Assembly (NCBI GenBank): GCA_001574975.1
Contig: KQ965770.1
Span: forward strand, 78,960-142,959
Source of the DNA: Gonapodya prolifera JEL478
Lineage: Eukaryota; Monoblepharomycota; Monoblepharidomycetes; Monoblepharidales; Gonapodyaceae
Length of the DNA stretch: 64,000 bases
Reading direction: 5' to 3'
Part shown: piece by piece, positions 24,254 through 35,044 of the stretch
How positions within the stretch are numbered: position 1 is the first letter of the stretch
Layout: each line of letters begins with the position of its first letter
Notes under the pieces: model-generated
Database searches by the model: none
Told to the model about the DNA's origin: nothing
Seen by the model: only the letters and a program-made list of their open reading frames with translations
Program-made: the position numbers and the translations under genes

Positions 24254-24955
24254 TCACGTCGAAAAAAATACATGAACTTGCACTCGTATTGTTATTGATT
24301 GCACGCATAGAAATTTGTGACATAGATTAGCTTATTTCGAGAGTTTCTCCTGTTGATGTCTTCTGTGGCGCAGAAATGGGACAAAAAAAAAAAGCTGTGG
24401 TGCCTCTTGGATCTCGATCGGGGTCTAAGGTAGGAGGTACGACGTGTTGGTTAACACAAGTTTTTTGAAATTGGGGCCATTGGTCGGAAATCGTAAGTTT
24501 GTGGTGGTGACGTGATAGGCACGTGCTTTTGCGAAGAACCTTCACACCTTGGTGATTTTGCGATACCTACTGAAACAACCACATCAAGCACTCCAAAATT
24601 GAATAAAAGTGATATTTTGAATTTTCATTTGGATCTGTCTACGATTTGCCAATTCTAGGTCGGGGAGGGGTCTCATAATTCCTGACAGCTTAGCATGGGT
24701 AACGATTGCACTTGTTGGTAATGGACAGCCTTCTCGACCAGCGTATGCGATGGTGAAACGGGGAGGTGTGGCTCAGAGCATCGTTACGAATGGTATATTT
24801 TCTTCGTATATTTTTCCGCTTCAGAGCCAACGCCCGTCCATCCGGTGAGCATCAGCGCCTGCGCAGTGGCGTAGAGTAACGAAACTAAAGCGCCATCACG
24901 GCGACCGTCGGATTTCGAAGTGATGGCTTGATGCATTCGTCTACTGCTTCAAACA
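24254..24955. other. Intergenic stretch
   Basis: No gene supported. It contains a short A-run at about 24384-24393 and AT-rich patches. Nothing else structured was seen. Confidence 0.5.
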
Positions 24956-26205
24956 ATGACAGTTGCTCCTCGTTCATCAGGAACCCAGACCACCAGCGGA
25001 CGGAACCAGCACTTCGTGTGGCAAATGTCAGGTATGGACTAGATCAGAAATAATCACACGATGTTCCCTTCAACGAAGATAAACGTTACTGTGGCCTCTC
25101 CATCAGAATTTGCGGAACTAGCACACCCAAACCCCATCAAAATCGCCCCCCACTCGAACTCCTTTTCATTCTTCAGTACTCAAGATCTCAGCCGAAGTTC
25201 TTGGTTCTCTGATCCGTCTCGCTCAGACACGTCGAACTCAGTCTGCATGGTGTCGCCCTTCATGTTCAAAACACCGTGCCCTCATTTAATCGTTTCCAAC
25301 TCCTCTTCTCCCCAAATTCTCTCGAACTTTCTGAGCGAAGCGCGACTCACCCCTTTATCCGTGGCGAGCGCGGTTGTGGGGTCGCTTGTCACTGCAACCG
25401 ATGCAATTCCCTTGGACAAAGCTCCGCCAAAATACACATGTCTCGATGACGGAGACCTGAATTGGTTGGAAAGTGGTGACAGGCTCTTGTACGTGGGAGT
25501 ACTCCCCGTCATGGATATCGAAGAAGAGGACACCCTCTTTTCATCCACTCACGTCCTTTACATTGTGCGAAGATGCCTGCAGTGGACGGACAGGAGGACT
25601 GGGGCCAAGGAGCCATCCATGAAAGTCTACAGAGCTCTCCCACGGCGACAGGCCGAAAAGCTCCAGATGCCGAGGAGAGGGAACTGGGCTTCAGGCTCAA
25701 CCCACGTGGGTTACATTGTCGGGTTGCGAGTCGAACTGCCCACGTTCAATGACCCTTGCAAACCTACGAACTCGCGCACGAGCACCAGACGCCCGCTACC
25801 GCTTCCTGACAGCTCGCAGCGAGTCCCCCACCCAGCGAAACACTTACCCTCCGTCGCCGCTCTCCAAGGGGCACCGCCTTCTTCACACGGGCTCCCCCAC
25901 CTGGCTGTGTCCGCCCCACCCCATACCGCCGCCAGCGAATCCAGGTGACTCCGCCAGCTCCCACCACGCAACACGACGTGCGGGCTCGCGTGACCAATTA
26001 CAGCATGGCCTCTGGAAGGCAGTCTCCCTGGTATCGGGGCAGCAACGACTCTGGCCGCGAAACTGAGCACCGAAACCGTCGCGAGAGCCACGAATCTGCC
26101 ACGGTTGCATTCGACGACGAGTCCGAGAGCGAGAGCGGTGCCACTCTTGCAGACAGTCCGAAAGGAGCGAGGGAGCTGGCGGGGAGACCAAAGTCGAAGG
26201 CGTGA
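24956..26205 (+). CDS. Unrecognised protein with disordered C-terminal half
   Basis: A three-exon model holds together. Exon 1 begins 'MTVAPRSSGTQ' (ATG 24956) and splices at about 25030 to 'EFAELAHPNP' after the acceptor near 25108. The long second exon runs to 25945. A 61-bp intron (donor 'CCAG|GTGACT', acceptor 'TTACAG') then joins in phase to 'SMASGRQSPWYRG'. The middle holds a compact region ('YTCLDDGDLNWLESGDRLL'), the rest is Pro/Ser/Arg-rich, and the tail is acidic ('FDDESESESGATL'). No domain is recognised. A long open frame on the opposite strand covers 25711-26091 but starts with GTG, so I prefer the plus strand. Confidence 0.4.
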
Positions 26206-26748
26206 TGATGGCAGGGTTCGGAGGTGAAAGCCGGGGAATGCAGATCGGAGCTTGTAAGGATCCAGAAAAGCTCTGTGAAGGAGGGAGCGTATGGCCGCAT
26301 CATCACCGCGAATACTGCGGAATCACAAATACCCAAACCTTTTGCATTTTTTGCCAACCTTCTGACATTTGTTCACGGATTCCTTCTTTTTGAATTGTAA
26401 ATACACTCTGCATACGTTTTCTTACAACATCGTTTGCTGCTTCTCTACCTCAATTTGCGGCTTCAAATGTATGTCTGACGGATGATGGTTGGCACACCAC
26501 CCCATGACGAGTCCTACACCGCGCCTATACTACACCATAACGCCCACTCCCACGAGCCTCGAGGACGCGAGACTCGCGTCACTTATTCAAACAGTTTCGG
26601 GTCATGCGGCTAAGGGACAATTGATTTCACATCTGCCCAAATCTACAGATGGTGGTAGTTCAAGGACTTGAGAGAGATCGTTCCTAGTCCAGCAAGCTGA
26701 ATAATATACACGAATTTGAATCTAATGGATGACCTTTCTTCTCTTCAA

Positions 26749-28667
26749 TTATTCATGCGTCTCCAACGCCCACAAGTTGTTGTATAGTAAACTGACGGGG
26801 CAAAAACCGTTACATTTCCACAGCTTCCGGAGCGAAATGCGTTCGTGTTCAACCCACCTGATACTTTCTCCGTTGTGAATCCTCCTGATCGCCTCAGCCA
26901 GTACTGCACCCACGTCAAACACCTTGAGCTTGTCGCCCAACAATTTCCTGTGTTCTTCCTGGGGCACCGTATTGGATACGATGAGCTCGTCCACGACACT
27001 CTTCTTTATGCGCGTGACCGCATCTCCAGACATGATCCCGTGCGTAACTATGGCGCAAACCTTCGTCGCACCCGCCGAAACAAGCGTCCGGGCGGCTTTC
27101 GTGATGGTGAACGAGGTGTCGGCGATGTCGTCGATCAATATACATGTGCGGCCGGTTACGGATCCAACCAAAAGCATGTCCGACGCTGCAGCGACGGTAG
27201 ACGCGGAGCTTGGGGATGGGAGAGGAGTGGCTAGCGGGGAGACGATGGGGGAGGTGATGGGGGAGGGGGATACGGGGACGGTGGTTGTTGTATGAGAGCC
27301 TTCGCCGTGCTTGTCGACCACCGCCGGGGTGCCAGCAAAGTGACGGCGCTCCTTGTGAATAAGAGCAAAGTCGATGCCAAGGCGGTCTGCAATCTTGGAG
27401 GCACGCTTAGCTCCTCCAGCATCGGGGGAAACGATGACGGCCTTTTTCCAGTCGGGGAAGTGCTCTTTGATGTAGCGCACCTAACGTGGGTGAGCATGTT
27501 GAAGATCACGAGTTGGGGTCCAAAGGGTCACAAGCCGACTCTCACCATGACAGGCTCAACCGAAAGATTGTCCACAGGGACGCCGAAGAATCCCTGGAAG
27601 TGAGGGTCATGGAGGTCAACGGTAGTGATGTGGTCCGCACCTATGACGGAAGTAATCGTAATGAAATTCTTCTTTCGTCAAATGGCTTCCGCAGGAGCAA
27701 CCAACCTGCCACGCCAAGAAGGTCCGCGATGAGCTTCCCAGACTTTGCGGCCCAGTGCTTGTACCCTCCTCCAGTGACGCCAGGAACGTGAAGCGAGCCT
27801 GACATCAATCCTTGTACCGCAGAGGCATTCGAGACCGGGTTTCCCAATGAGTGCGTCAGTGGGTGGGGAACGGAGATGTTGGCGGGTTGGCGGTTCGACG
27901 CAAGCGGACCGTTCGGTAGGGCCTTTCCAGGTGCTCTTACGGACGACGGTGTTGGCGTAGCGCTAGACGAAGAAATCGCGCTGGAGGATTCTGCGGGGCT
28001 TTCAGGGGGGACGATGTCTGCCGCCGAGCCCTGAGTCGAAGTCGAGGGTGTTGAGAACGCAGGAGAAACAGCGCCATCACGGAGTCTCTCCAACGTTGAC
28101 GTATCCAAACGCCCGTTCGCCGGTGTTTCCGGAACACCGTTGGCGGCCGATGTTGGAAAGGGGGTATTTCTTTGCCGTCCGCCGGATGAAGAGCTTCCCG
28201 CATTAGCGCTCGGCCCACCGAACACGGTGGCAAATTTATCCATCTCTTCAATGGGCACACGCGAAAGGGGCATCCCGTTGCGTTTGTATGGAGTTTCTGG
28301 TTGGCGGGCGTAGGGGAAGCAGGGGATCACTGCCACGATGCGTCTTTGTTTTCAACGACGAGGGTCGGTGTCATGTGAGCCATCGTTTCAATAGCATTGC
28401 TCAACAGGTGGTAGCTCACCTTGCGGACGCAATCTTGCAAGCGTGAATCATAATCAACAGCTCCACCAACATATCGTTCACGTTTCCGCAGGCGCTCTGA
28501 ACAATGTAAACGTCGCATTGCCGCACAGAAACCTTAATCTCAACACTGGTCTCTCGGTTGGCGAACTTCGACAGGTTGGCCTCGGCGAGGGGCATGTTAA
28601 GTCGTTGGCAGATGCTCCGAGCGAGAGCGGGGTGGGAGCTCCCGCTGAAAACATTGATGCTTCGCAT
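26749..28667 (-). CDS. PRS: Ribose-phosphate pyrophosphokinase with two long insertions
   Basis: PRPP synthetase makes 5-phosphoribosyl 1-diphosphate from ribose 5-phosphate and ATP for nucleotide, His and Trp synthesis. N-terminus 'INVFSGSSHPALARSIC' and 'NRETSVEI', then 'DVYIVQSACG' and 'ELLIMIHACK', match the family, as do 'IVAVIPCFPYARQ', 'KAVIVSPDAGGAKRA' and the PRPP loop 'CILIDDIADTSFT'. Two non-homologous regions interrupt it: about 150 Ser/Pro/Thr-rich residues (about 28290-27790) before 'KHWAAKSGKLIADLL', and a shorter one (about 27310-27200) after 'RRHFAGTPAVVDKHG'. Yeast Prs1 and Prs5 also have non-homologous insertions, Prs5 two, so this is the Prs5-like arrangement. The last exon adds 'SLLYNNLWALETHE'. 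ATG 28667 aligns with normal starts; the frame is open further upstream. Confidence 0.92.
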
Positions 28668-28939
28668 CTTAATCCAGGATTCAAAGTGCGATGGCGGGTA
28701 GGGCGCGCTAGGCGGATCGGGAGGGGTGCGGTGGAGTTGTAAGAGGGGTGGAGGGGACTCTGGGAAGACTTCGGTGGCAGTGGGACCTCCAGAGATATAA
28801 ACACAGTCAAGGTCCAATGATGCCGGGGTTGAGTTGTCCTCGACTGGCGAGAAGGACTGAAAACGTGGATGACACTTTTCTGTTCTTGGGCTGTGGCCAG
28901 CCTCGAAATCACAACATTGTTCGCTGGCTCACGCAAACT

Positions 28940-29986
28940 CTACCCTGCATGTGCATCTCCTCCGCTTACAAACTCCACAATAACCAACCTCTCCCGCCCA
29001 GCGCGCCGCTCTTTCACCCTTCTCCCAGTCCACCCCCACCGCTCACGGACTTCCCTAATAATCTCCTCTGGCGCATTGTCTTCCAGCAGCACCATCAGAA
29101 AGACACCTTCTGGTGCCAATAGCTCGTCGGCGAAGGGGAGGAACCTGTCAACCACTTCCCGCCCGTCGACGCCGCCGGCCCAGCTGGCGGAGATGGAGAA
29201 GAGGGGAGCGGGAAGACTAGAGTTTGAGGAGGGGGTTGTTGAGCGGTTTGAGGGAGTTCGGCTCGAGATGGCCAGCTGCGCGAATATCGACGGGCTGGCG
29301 ACCTCTGCCGATTCCGTAGGCACGTATGGAGGATTAAAAATAAGCAGGTCAACTGAATGCCGAAGACGGGGTAGGAGAGCGCTGGCGAGGTCTGTCACCA
29401 CCGGGTCCAACGTGACCTGCACATTCAGATGGACAGAGCCGTGCCATTGGAGTTCACCCAAACCACAAGGGCGACCGCGATACGCCGTGGACCCACCTCG
29501 TTCTTCTCCCCCGTCCGCCGCGTCGCCCGCGCCGCATGCGGGTTCACGTCTGTTGTCAAGAAGAGCGCATTTGACCTCCCCACGACCTTGGCGACGAAGG
29601 TGGATACGCACCCCGATCCCGATCTTTGTTGACGCATCAGAGGGAGCGTCAAGAGAAGAAATCGGTGCTCGTCAGCTCGATTGTCCTCGAAATCGTCCCA
29701 ACTTTCACTCCGACGCACATCGCCTACCCTATTTCAAGGCACACGGAGGGCCAATCGCGGCCCCGTTGGCGATCATCGTCGAGGTTAATCCGGGGATGTT
29801 CTTCGATGGCGTCCATGAGGAGGAACGTGTCCTCTGCGATGTGTGATGGGTGGGGTAGAATGATGGGAATGAAAGATGGGTAATCGCGGCATTTTGAAGC
29901 AAAGAAGACGTACCTGCGGGTTCATACACGTTACGGAAGTCGGCGCGTGTGAGGTGGGAGAGATCGGGGGTTGGGAAGTCGGGCAT
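28940..29986 (-). CDS. MTQ2: eRF1 glutamine methyltransferase catalytic subunit (HemK2/Mtq2)
   Basis: Opens 'PTPDLSHLTRADFRNVYEPA', the exact N-terminal style of HemK2/N6AMT1 ('D.SHL...DF..VYEPAEDTFLL'). Then follow SAM motif I ('SGSGCVSTFVAKVV'), 'TTDVNPHAARATRRTGEKN' and the catalytic 'LLIFNPPYVPTE' (NPPY, Gln-binding). A loop 'SWAGGVDGREVVDRFLP' and 'GVFLMVLLEDNAPEEI' end the domain. The protein with its Trm112 partner methylates the GGQ glutamine of release factor eRF1. The intron at about 29500-29425 and those near 29900 and 29730 join in phase. The stop lies 273 bp upstream of the PRPP synthetase start, on the same strand. Confidence 0.93.
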
Positions 29987-30187
29987 CGTTGGAGCAGGGA
30001 ATTGCCCTGGCCAATTGGCTAAGGTCGGCACAATTGAGTTCAATGAAAGCATGCGAACATTCCTGTTTTGCTCATTGCAAGAACTTATTTACATCTGTCT
30101 TTCTAATGCACTGTTGCTTTTGTTTCTTCTCGCCCCAAAACTGTACGTACTGGCAGCTGGCGCATTCCCCAATTGTCCTGTCCTCCT

Positions 30188-31411
30188 TCAAAGCATCACC
30201 GCCACAGCCGCCGCAACAACCAACCCCGCTGACTTTCCAACCACCTTCCACGACTCGGCGCCTCCAGCCTTGGGCGTGGAGGACTGGGTGGCGGAGGATG
30301 CGGCCGATGCAGTCGCAGTGGGAGCCGAGGAGGAAGGAGCTGCCGAGGACGCAGCGGCGCCGGTAGGGAGGGCAGTCCCAGATGCAGATGCGGTGGTGGA
30401 AGAGGAGGTGCCGTTGGAGGGAGGCACGGGCTGGGTGATGCCGGTGGTTGTTCCTGCAGTCTCGGGGATGTTGGTGCCTGTTCCGTACCAAAACGTGAAA
30501 CGTGTCAGTAGTGCCCACCACCATTCCAGCCCCTCGGCGCAGGAGCAACTCACCATTACCAGTCGGCAAGTCCACAGCCCCGTTCGAGAACCCGGCCGTG
30601 TACACTCCACCCATAACTTTCCCGCACCCTTCGCGGTCGCGGTCGACGGGGCACCACTTGGGGTCGTTGCAGCAGCGGAGGCAGTACATCCCCGACCCGA
30701 TCATTTGGATGAAGGAGGAGTAGCCTTGGCACATGGCGCCGACGGGGCTGGTTTGGGATGCGGTGGGTGAGGATGAGGCAGTACGGGGGAGGGGAAGGGG
30801 GAAGGCTCACCATCCCTTGGAGCCGCACCCGATACCGTCAGAGTCGTATTGCCCGCCGGTGTCGTTCGCGAAGAGCCCGAATGCGGCGGGGCTGTATGTG
30901 CCTGACACCTACAAAATGGCACATTTCGCATTCAATTGCACTCCTATCTGAAGCACAGCAGTACCACCAGCCACTCACCTGCGCGAACTCGTTCCCGGGG
31001 GTCTTGACGTAATGCGCCGCGGTGACGAAACCGGCAGGCAAGGTTCGGTTCCCCGTGCTTGTGCTGGGGTTAGCTCCCGTTGGGCAGTAGGCCACGGCGT
31101 CATACTCGTGGTCCGGAATGACCAGGTTGGGCGCAGGGGGCAGGATCATGCAGAAGTTGACCGCGTCGGTGAGCTGGATGATTGCATCAGGGTCGGCTGG
31201 AGGTGCCACGGAGGACGGGTAATGGGTGATGATGGAGACAGCGTTAGTTTTCTGGGCCTGCTGACACGCCCGTCCCGTCGTTGGGTGCCGAGACCTCACC
31301 TCGCGCATGCAAACTCGCGGCGGACGCCCCCTCCAACGCCATCGCCACCACGCCGGCGCACGCTGCCACAAGGATCGCTCTTGATGCGCTGATACCAGTG
31401 CTGCGAGACAT
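30188..31411 (-). CDS. Secreted GPI-type glycoprotein, macrofage-activating-glycoprotein family
   Basis: The signal peptide ('AILVAACAGVVAMALEGASA') is followed by the domain 'AVNFCMILPPAPNLVI', 'AYCPTGA', 'LPAGFVTAAHYVKTPGNEF', then 'YSPAAFGLFANDTGGQYDSD' and the Cys-rich core 'GAMCQGYSSFIQMIGSGMYC', 'LRCCNDPKWC' and 'REGCGKVMGG'. This order (CM-LPP, F-T-x-A-H-Y, GGQYD, CQGY, C-x2-CC) matches fungal surface proteins annotated as macrofage activating glycoproteins. A Thr/Ser/Ala-rich stalk and a terminal hydrophobic tail ('SAGLVVAAAVAVML') suggest a GPI anchor in the wall or plasma membrane. Function is unknown. Five exons; the last intron is near 30490-30550. Confidence 0.8.
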
Positions 31412-32089
31412 TTCTAGCGTAGTTATTCGTGCGGGTGGAACGTTTTCCTTATGTAGTGGCGATTGGGAGGCTGTGCAAGGCTTCGGGGTGTGCCAAGGAA
31501 TTTTTCTGCGATCGTGAGTAAAAGATGGTACAAAAAGTTGATGTACATATGAGAAAGGATGAATAAACGAAGAATGGGAAACATTGAGGAAGAGTCTTGA
31601 CAGTCCGCTTGCGATGGCGAATGGTTGTATTTTCCACTCCCCGATGTGGCTGCCTACCATCTGCATTCGACCACTCAGACCACTCAACATTTCCAAAACC
31701 GAGGATCCACAATGCACTAATTAATTCCACGTACGCACTCTTCTTCGCTTGGCGCCGATGTACGTTCTTGGCAAAGGTAACGGACACGATCAGGTTTCTG
31801 TGGCCTGGACGAGCAAGGCAACAAGCCCAAACTCTACACCAAACCCTATCGCTCACTGTAGCGTCGACTTTCACACAGTAAATAAATTAGAAAGCTTTAG
31901 CTGTTCAAAGTCCTCGTCTTCCATTTGGTTCGGTCGGAACGTGCAACGTCATGGTGCTGTGTGAACAGATTAGACATCTAACTCCTCCGCAGGTTCTGTC
32001 CTCCTTACAACAATGCGCGCCACCATACACCACAGGCAGGCGGGTATCCGACAAATAATACATTCGTACGATATCCTGATCCAACCAGA
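31412..32089. other. Intergenic stretch
   Basis: Upstream region of the surface-glycoprotein gene and downstream region of Sen34. It is AT-richer than its neighbours. No gene or RNA was recognised. Confidence 0.5.
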
Positions 32090-33710
32090 CTAACTCCACC
32101 CCGTCCACTCCACGCTCCAAAACTCAACATCCCTCCTCCCATCGCCCATCCACCGCTCCTCCATCCACGCCACAAGCTCATCCACGTCTGCACCACCCCT
32201 CACCGACGACATTGCTTCGTCCCAGTCCCGCACGTCATACCCGGCAGACGTGGAGCAGAGCAGGCGCATCTTCTTGACGGCAGTGCCGACACGGCATGAG
32301 GCGGCGAGGTCCATCAGGGGTCGTTTCGGTAGCGTGAGAGCGGTGGTGGGCGGTGTGGTGGTATGCGTTGTGGAATTGACATGTGGGGCGGTAGGGCCAA
32401 CACCACGTGGTGCACCAGGAAGAATCGTCGTAATAAAATGCGAATGAAACGCCACCGGGTTCCCTTCAAACCCCACATCACATCAGCACCACCTCCACCA
32501 TCTTCCCCCGTCCCCCCTCCAACAAAAACGCACCGTAATAGACAAGCCACTCCCCGCCAAACCTATCCCCAGGCGTCATATGGTACCCCTGCTCGTGGAG
32601 GTCTCTGAACACCACCATGACGCGGAGGGTTGCACGGGCTTTGTCGTACGCATTTTCGCTGGGCGGGTGGTGGGGAATGGTGTCGGAATCGGCGTCTGTG
32701 GCGGGCGGGATGGAGAGCGAGGGGAATAGGAAGTTCCAGAGCGACCGTGCTGGAGTGGGAGTCGTGGGAGCGTGGTACCAGGGGAGCGAAGATGATTGGG
32801 CGGGCGTGTATGCGAACGTAGATATGGGTGTGGGTTGGGATGGGTCGCGCGGTGGTGGGGGTGTTGGGGTTGTGGAAGTGGTGGGGGTGGGAGCAGAGGA
32901 GGGTGTGGGAGCAGAAGAGGCGGAGAAGGAAGCCAGGGGTGCAGGTGTAGATGTAGTGTCGGAAGGCTCGAATGGTCCACCCTCTCCACCCTCCACCTCG
33001 CCACGCCCGCCCGCTCCACCCGCACGCATCTCCCCTCGCCCGCGCCCACCACCTCTTCCGCCTGCCCCTCCCCCTCTCGCACCGCCGCCGCCTCTGTTAC
33101 GTTTCTTTTCCTGCATTTTGGCATATGCCGCGCGACCTTTCTCCTCCACCAGGGTGGCAAACGCCGCCAGCTCGTCGGGAGTCGCGGGTGCGTAGTCGGC
33201 GGGCGAAGTGGCCGTGATGCGAGCGTATCCTGTGTGGTAGCGCCGTAGTCGTGGCGAGAGGAGCGGTTATTCTCCACCATTCACAAAGCAAGTCCGCAAC
33301 GCAGCATAAGACACCCCCACGCACCTTTGGCCACACAACACGCAACCTCCTCCCGCGCCAGAAGAAGGGGTACTCCCGTGTAGAGCGTCTGGTGTGGGAT
33401 GCGGGATAAGGCGCCCGTGAGCGAGCCGAGGATGTTCTGGGCGCAGAGGTGTGTGATGGCTGCGGGCGGTGAGGGGGGGAAGCGGGTGGTGGGGTGGAGT
33501 GGAGGTAGGTGGGTGTAAGGGGTGGGAAAAGAGACAGGGGGGACGATGACGTAGGGGAGGCGGTCGTAAGGTGGCAGAAAGGGAGTGTTGGGGTACTGGG
33601 AAGCGAAAAATGGAACAGGAACAGCGACGACACGAACCCTCAACTGACCACACCAACGCCTCGCCACACTGCGAGAGGTCGATTTCGGCTGGTGGGTGTG
33701 CCGCTGCCAT
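32090..33710 (-). CDS. SEN34: tRNA-splicing endonuclease subunit Sen34 with RGG-rich insertion
   Basis: Sen34 cuts the 3' splice site of tRNA introns within the Sen2-Sen15-Sen34-Sen54 complex. The N-terminal domain includes 'ALSRIPHQTLYTGVPLLL' and 'REEVACCVAKG'. The C-terminal nuclease domain has 'VVFRDLHEQGYHMTPGDRFG', 'GEWLVYYGNP', 'FHSHFI' and 'DLAASCRVGTAVKKMRLLCS'. The catalytic Tyr (in LVYYG), His (FHSHF) and Lys (VKKM) are all present. Between the domains lies a long low-complexity linker beginning with Gly/Arg repeats ('GGGGARGGGAGGRGGGRGRG') and going on as Ser/Pro/Thr. The intron at about 32546-32473 restores the YG-NPVAFHSH join. ATG 33710 gives 'MAAAHPPAEI'. Only the linker is unusual. 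Confidence 0.92.
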
Positions 33711-33860
33711 TCGAGGTGGGTAAAAGTGAAAACTTCAAAACTACAGAGAGGCTGCACAACAAACAATTAATCAACGTGGTATGTTTGCCCCCTTTGGTAA
33801 ACGAGGCAGACGGGCAACAAATAAATGCACGTCTGGATTACATCAACCCCCGAATGTCGT

Positions 33861-33891
33861 GCGTGTGCGTGTGCGTGTGCGTGTGGGTGTG
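33861..33891 (+). repeat. GTGTGC/GTGTGG microsatellite
   Basis: Five or so hexamer copies ('GTGCGTGTGCGTGTGCGTGT') of alternating purine-pyrimidine sequence in the upstream region between Sen34 and the acidic-protein gene. It could adopt left-handed DNA; no gene is seen at 33711-34099. Confidence 0.8.
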
Positions 33892-34099
33892 GAAAAAGTG
33901 CAAAAGACAGTACACCTCTCTGATCGCCCCGACTTGGCCAAACACGAGAAAGCAAATAAGTAACGCGTGCAGAAAATGTTCATTAAATTTTGGAAATCGG
34001 TGTATATACTACTGCCCTCATCGAAAAGTCGAATCCAACCCCACTGACAACCAACCCACTCCACAATCTCCCCACCTCTTCCCCGCACCCCGCTAGGCC

Positions 34100-35018
34100 G
34101 GTTTATACGGGCCTTTTCACATCGTCGTCGTTGAAATCGTCCTCTAATGCTTCGGTGGGGAGTGAGGAGGGGCGTGTGGGGCGTGTCGGGAGTGAGGGTG
34201 GGCCGTTGGGACAGAGCGGAGACAGTGAGTACACAGGACCGCTCCAGAGCAAGCTCGCAAAGTCCGAATTTACATGCGAGTGGATGTATGTCCCGTCATA
34301 CACCCACACCCGCATTCGACCTTCTCCATCCACTCCGCTCTGTAGTCTTCAATGGAATTCGTCCCCTCTCCTCTCCCTTTCCGCGCCCATCCCTGTATTC
34401 ACTCCCTCTTAAGCACGTTCAACCTCCCGGACGGACGTGGAGCCAAGTCCAACTGACCCCAACTTCACTGTCGGAGATTCCCTGTCCACCAACCCCGCCC
34501 AACCACAACCTCACCAATTCTTCAATCCAACTGTCCCAGAGTAGTTGCCTTTCAACAGGCCGCGTCCCCCCCGACAAGAGAACCACACCAGTCGTCTCCA
34601 TCATTCCATTCCAACGTCCCCAACCGTCCCAACCCCAACCCCACCCCCTCGAGCTCCCCCACTCACCATTCAAAAAATCCGTATCCACCAACGTCACTTT
34701 CTCATCGTGCCCATGCCCCTGGCCCCTCTTGCCGTGCCCGCCGTGGCCTTGGGGGAACCAGGACCCGTACACCATCGCGCAAGCCGAGGGCGGGCCGTCG
34801 GGATTTTCGAGGTCCATGAGGTCGTCGTCGTCGAGGATTTCTGGGGTGGTTTGGTCGGGAGGGCAAGGGAGTGGTAGGGGCGAGAGTGTGAGTGAGTGGG
34901 GATGAGACGATGGGAAGATAGGAATTGGGAATGAGATAGGAAGCGTACCTTCGAACTGGGCATCGTCCATGGCCATATCGTTGAACGTTCTTCGGCTCAT
35001 CGTCCTTATCTCTTCCAA
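34100..35018 (-). CDS. Small acidic unrecognised protein
   Basis: Exon 1 (ATG 35018) encodes 'MSRRTFNDMAMDDAQFE' and splices in phase (donor GTACGC near 34951, acceptor CCCCAG near 34846) to 'EILDDDDLMDLENPDGP', then 'YGSWFPQGHGGHGKRGQ' and 'EKVTLVDTDFLN'. A later exon near 34330-34250 reads 'RMRVWVYDGTYIHSHV' and the gene seems to end with 'LEDDFNDDDVKRPV' and TAA at about 34100. The middle introns could not be fixed. The product is short and acidic with a C-terminal Asp cluster, like several small complex-stabilising proteins, but I recognise no family. Its 5' end abuts the truncated transporter at 35.05 kb. Confidence 0.4.
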
Positions 35019-35044
35019 TGAAAGTGTAGAACTTGTTCAACCAT

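Noticed and set aside
25711-26091. Minus-strand secreted protein with an apparent signal peptide.
   Set aside because: The frame starts with GTG, not ATG, and lies antisense to a plus-strand gene whose intron joins cleanly in phase.
32617-33195. Gly/Val-rich plus-strand open frame.
   Set aside because: Shadow of the Sen34 linker on the opposite strand.
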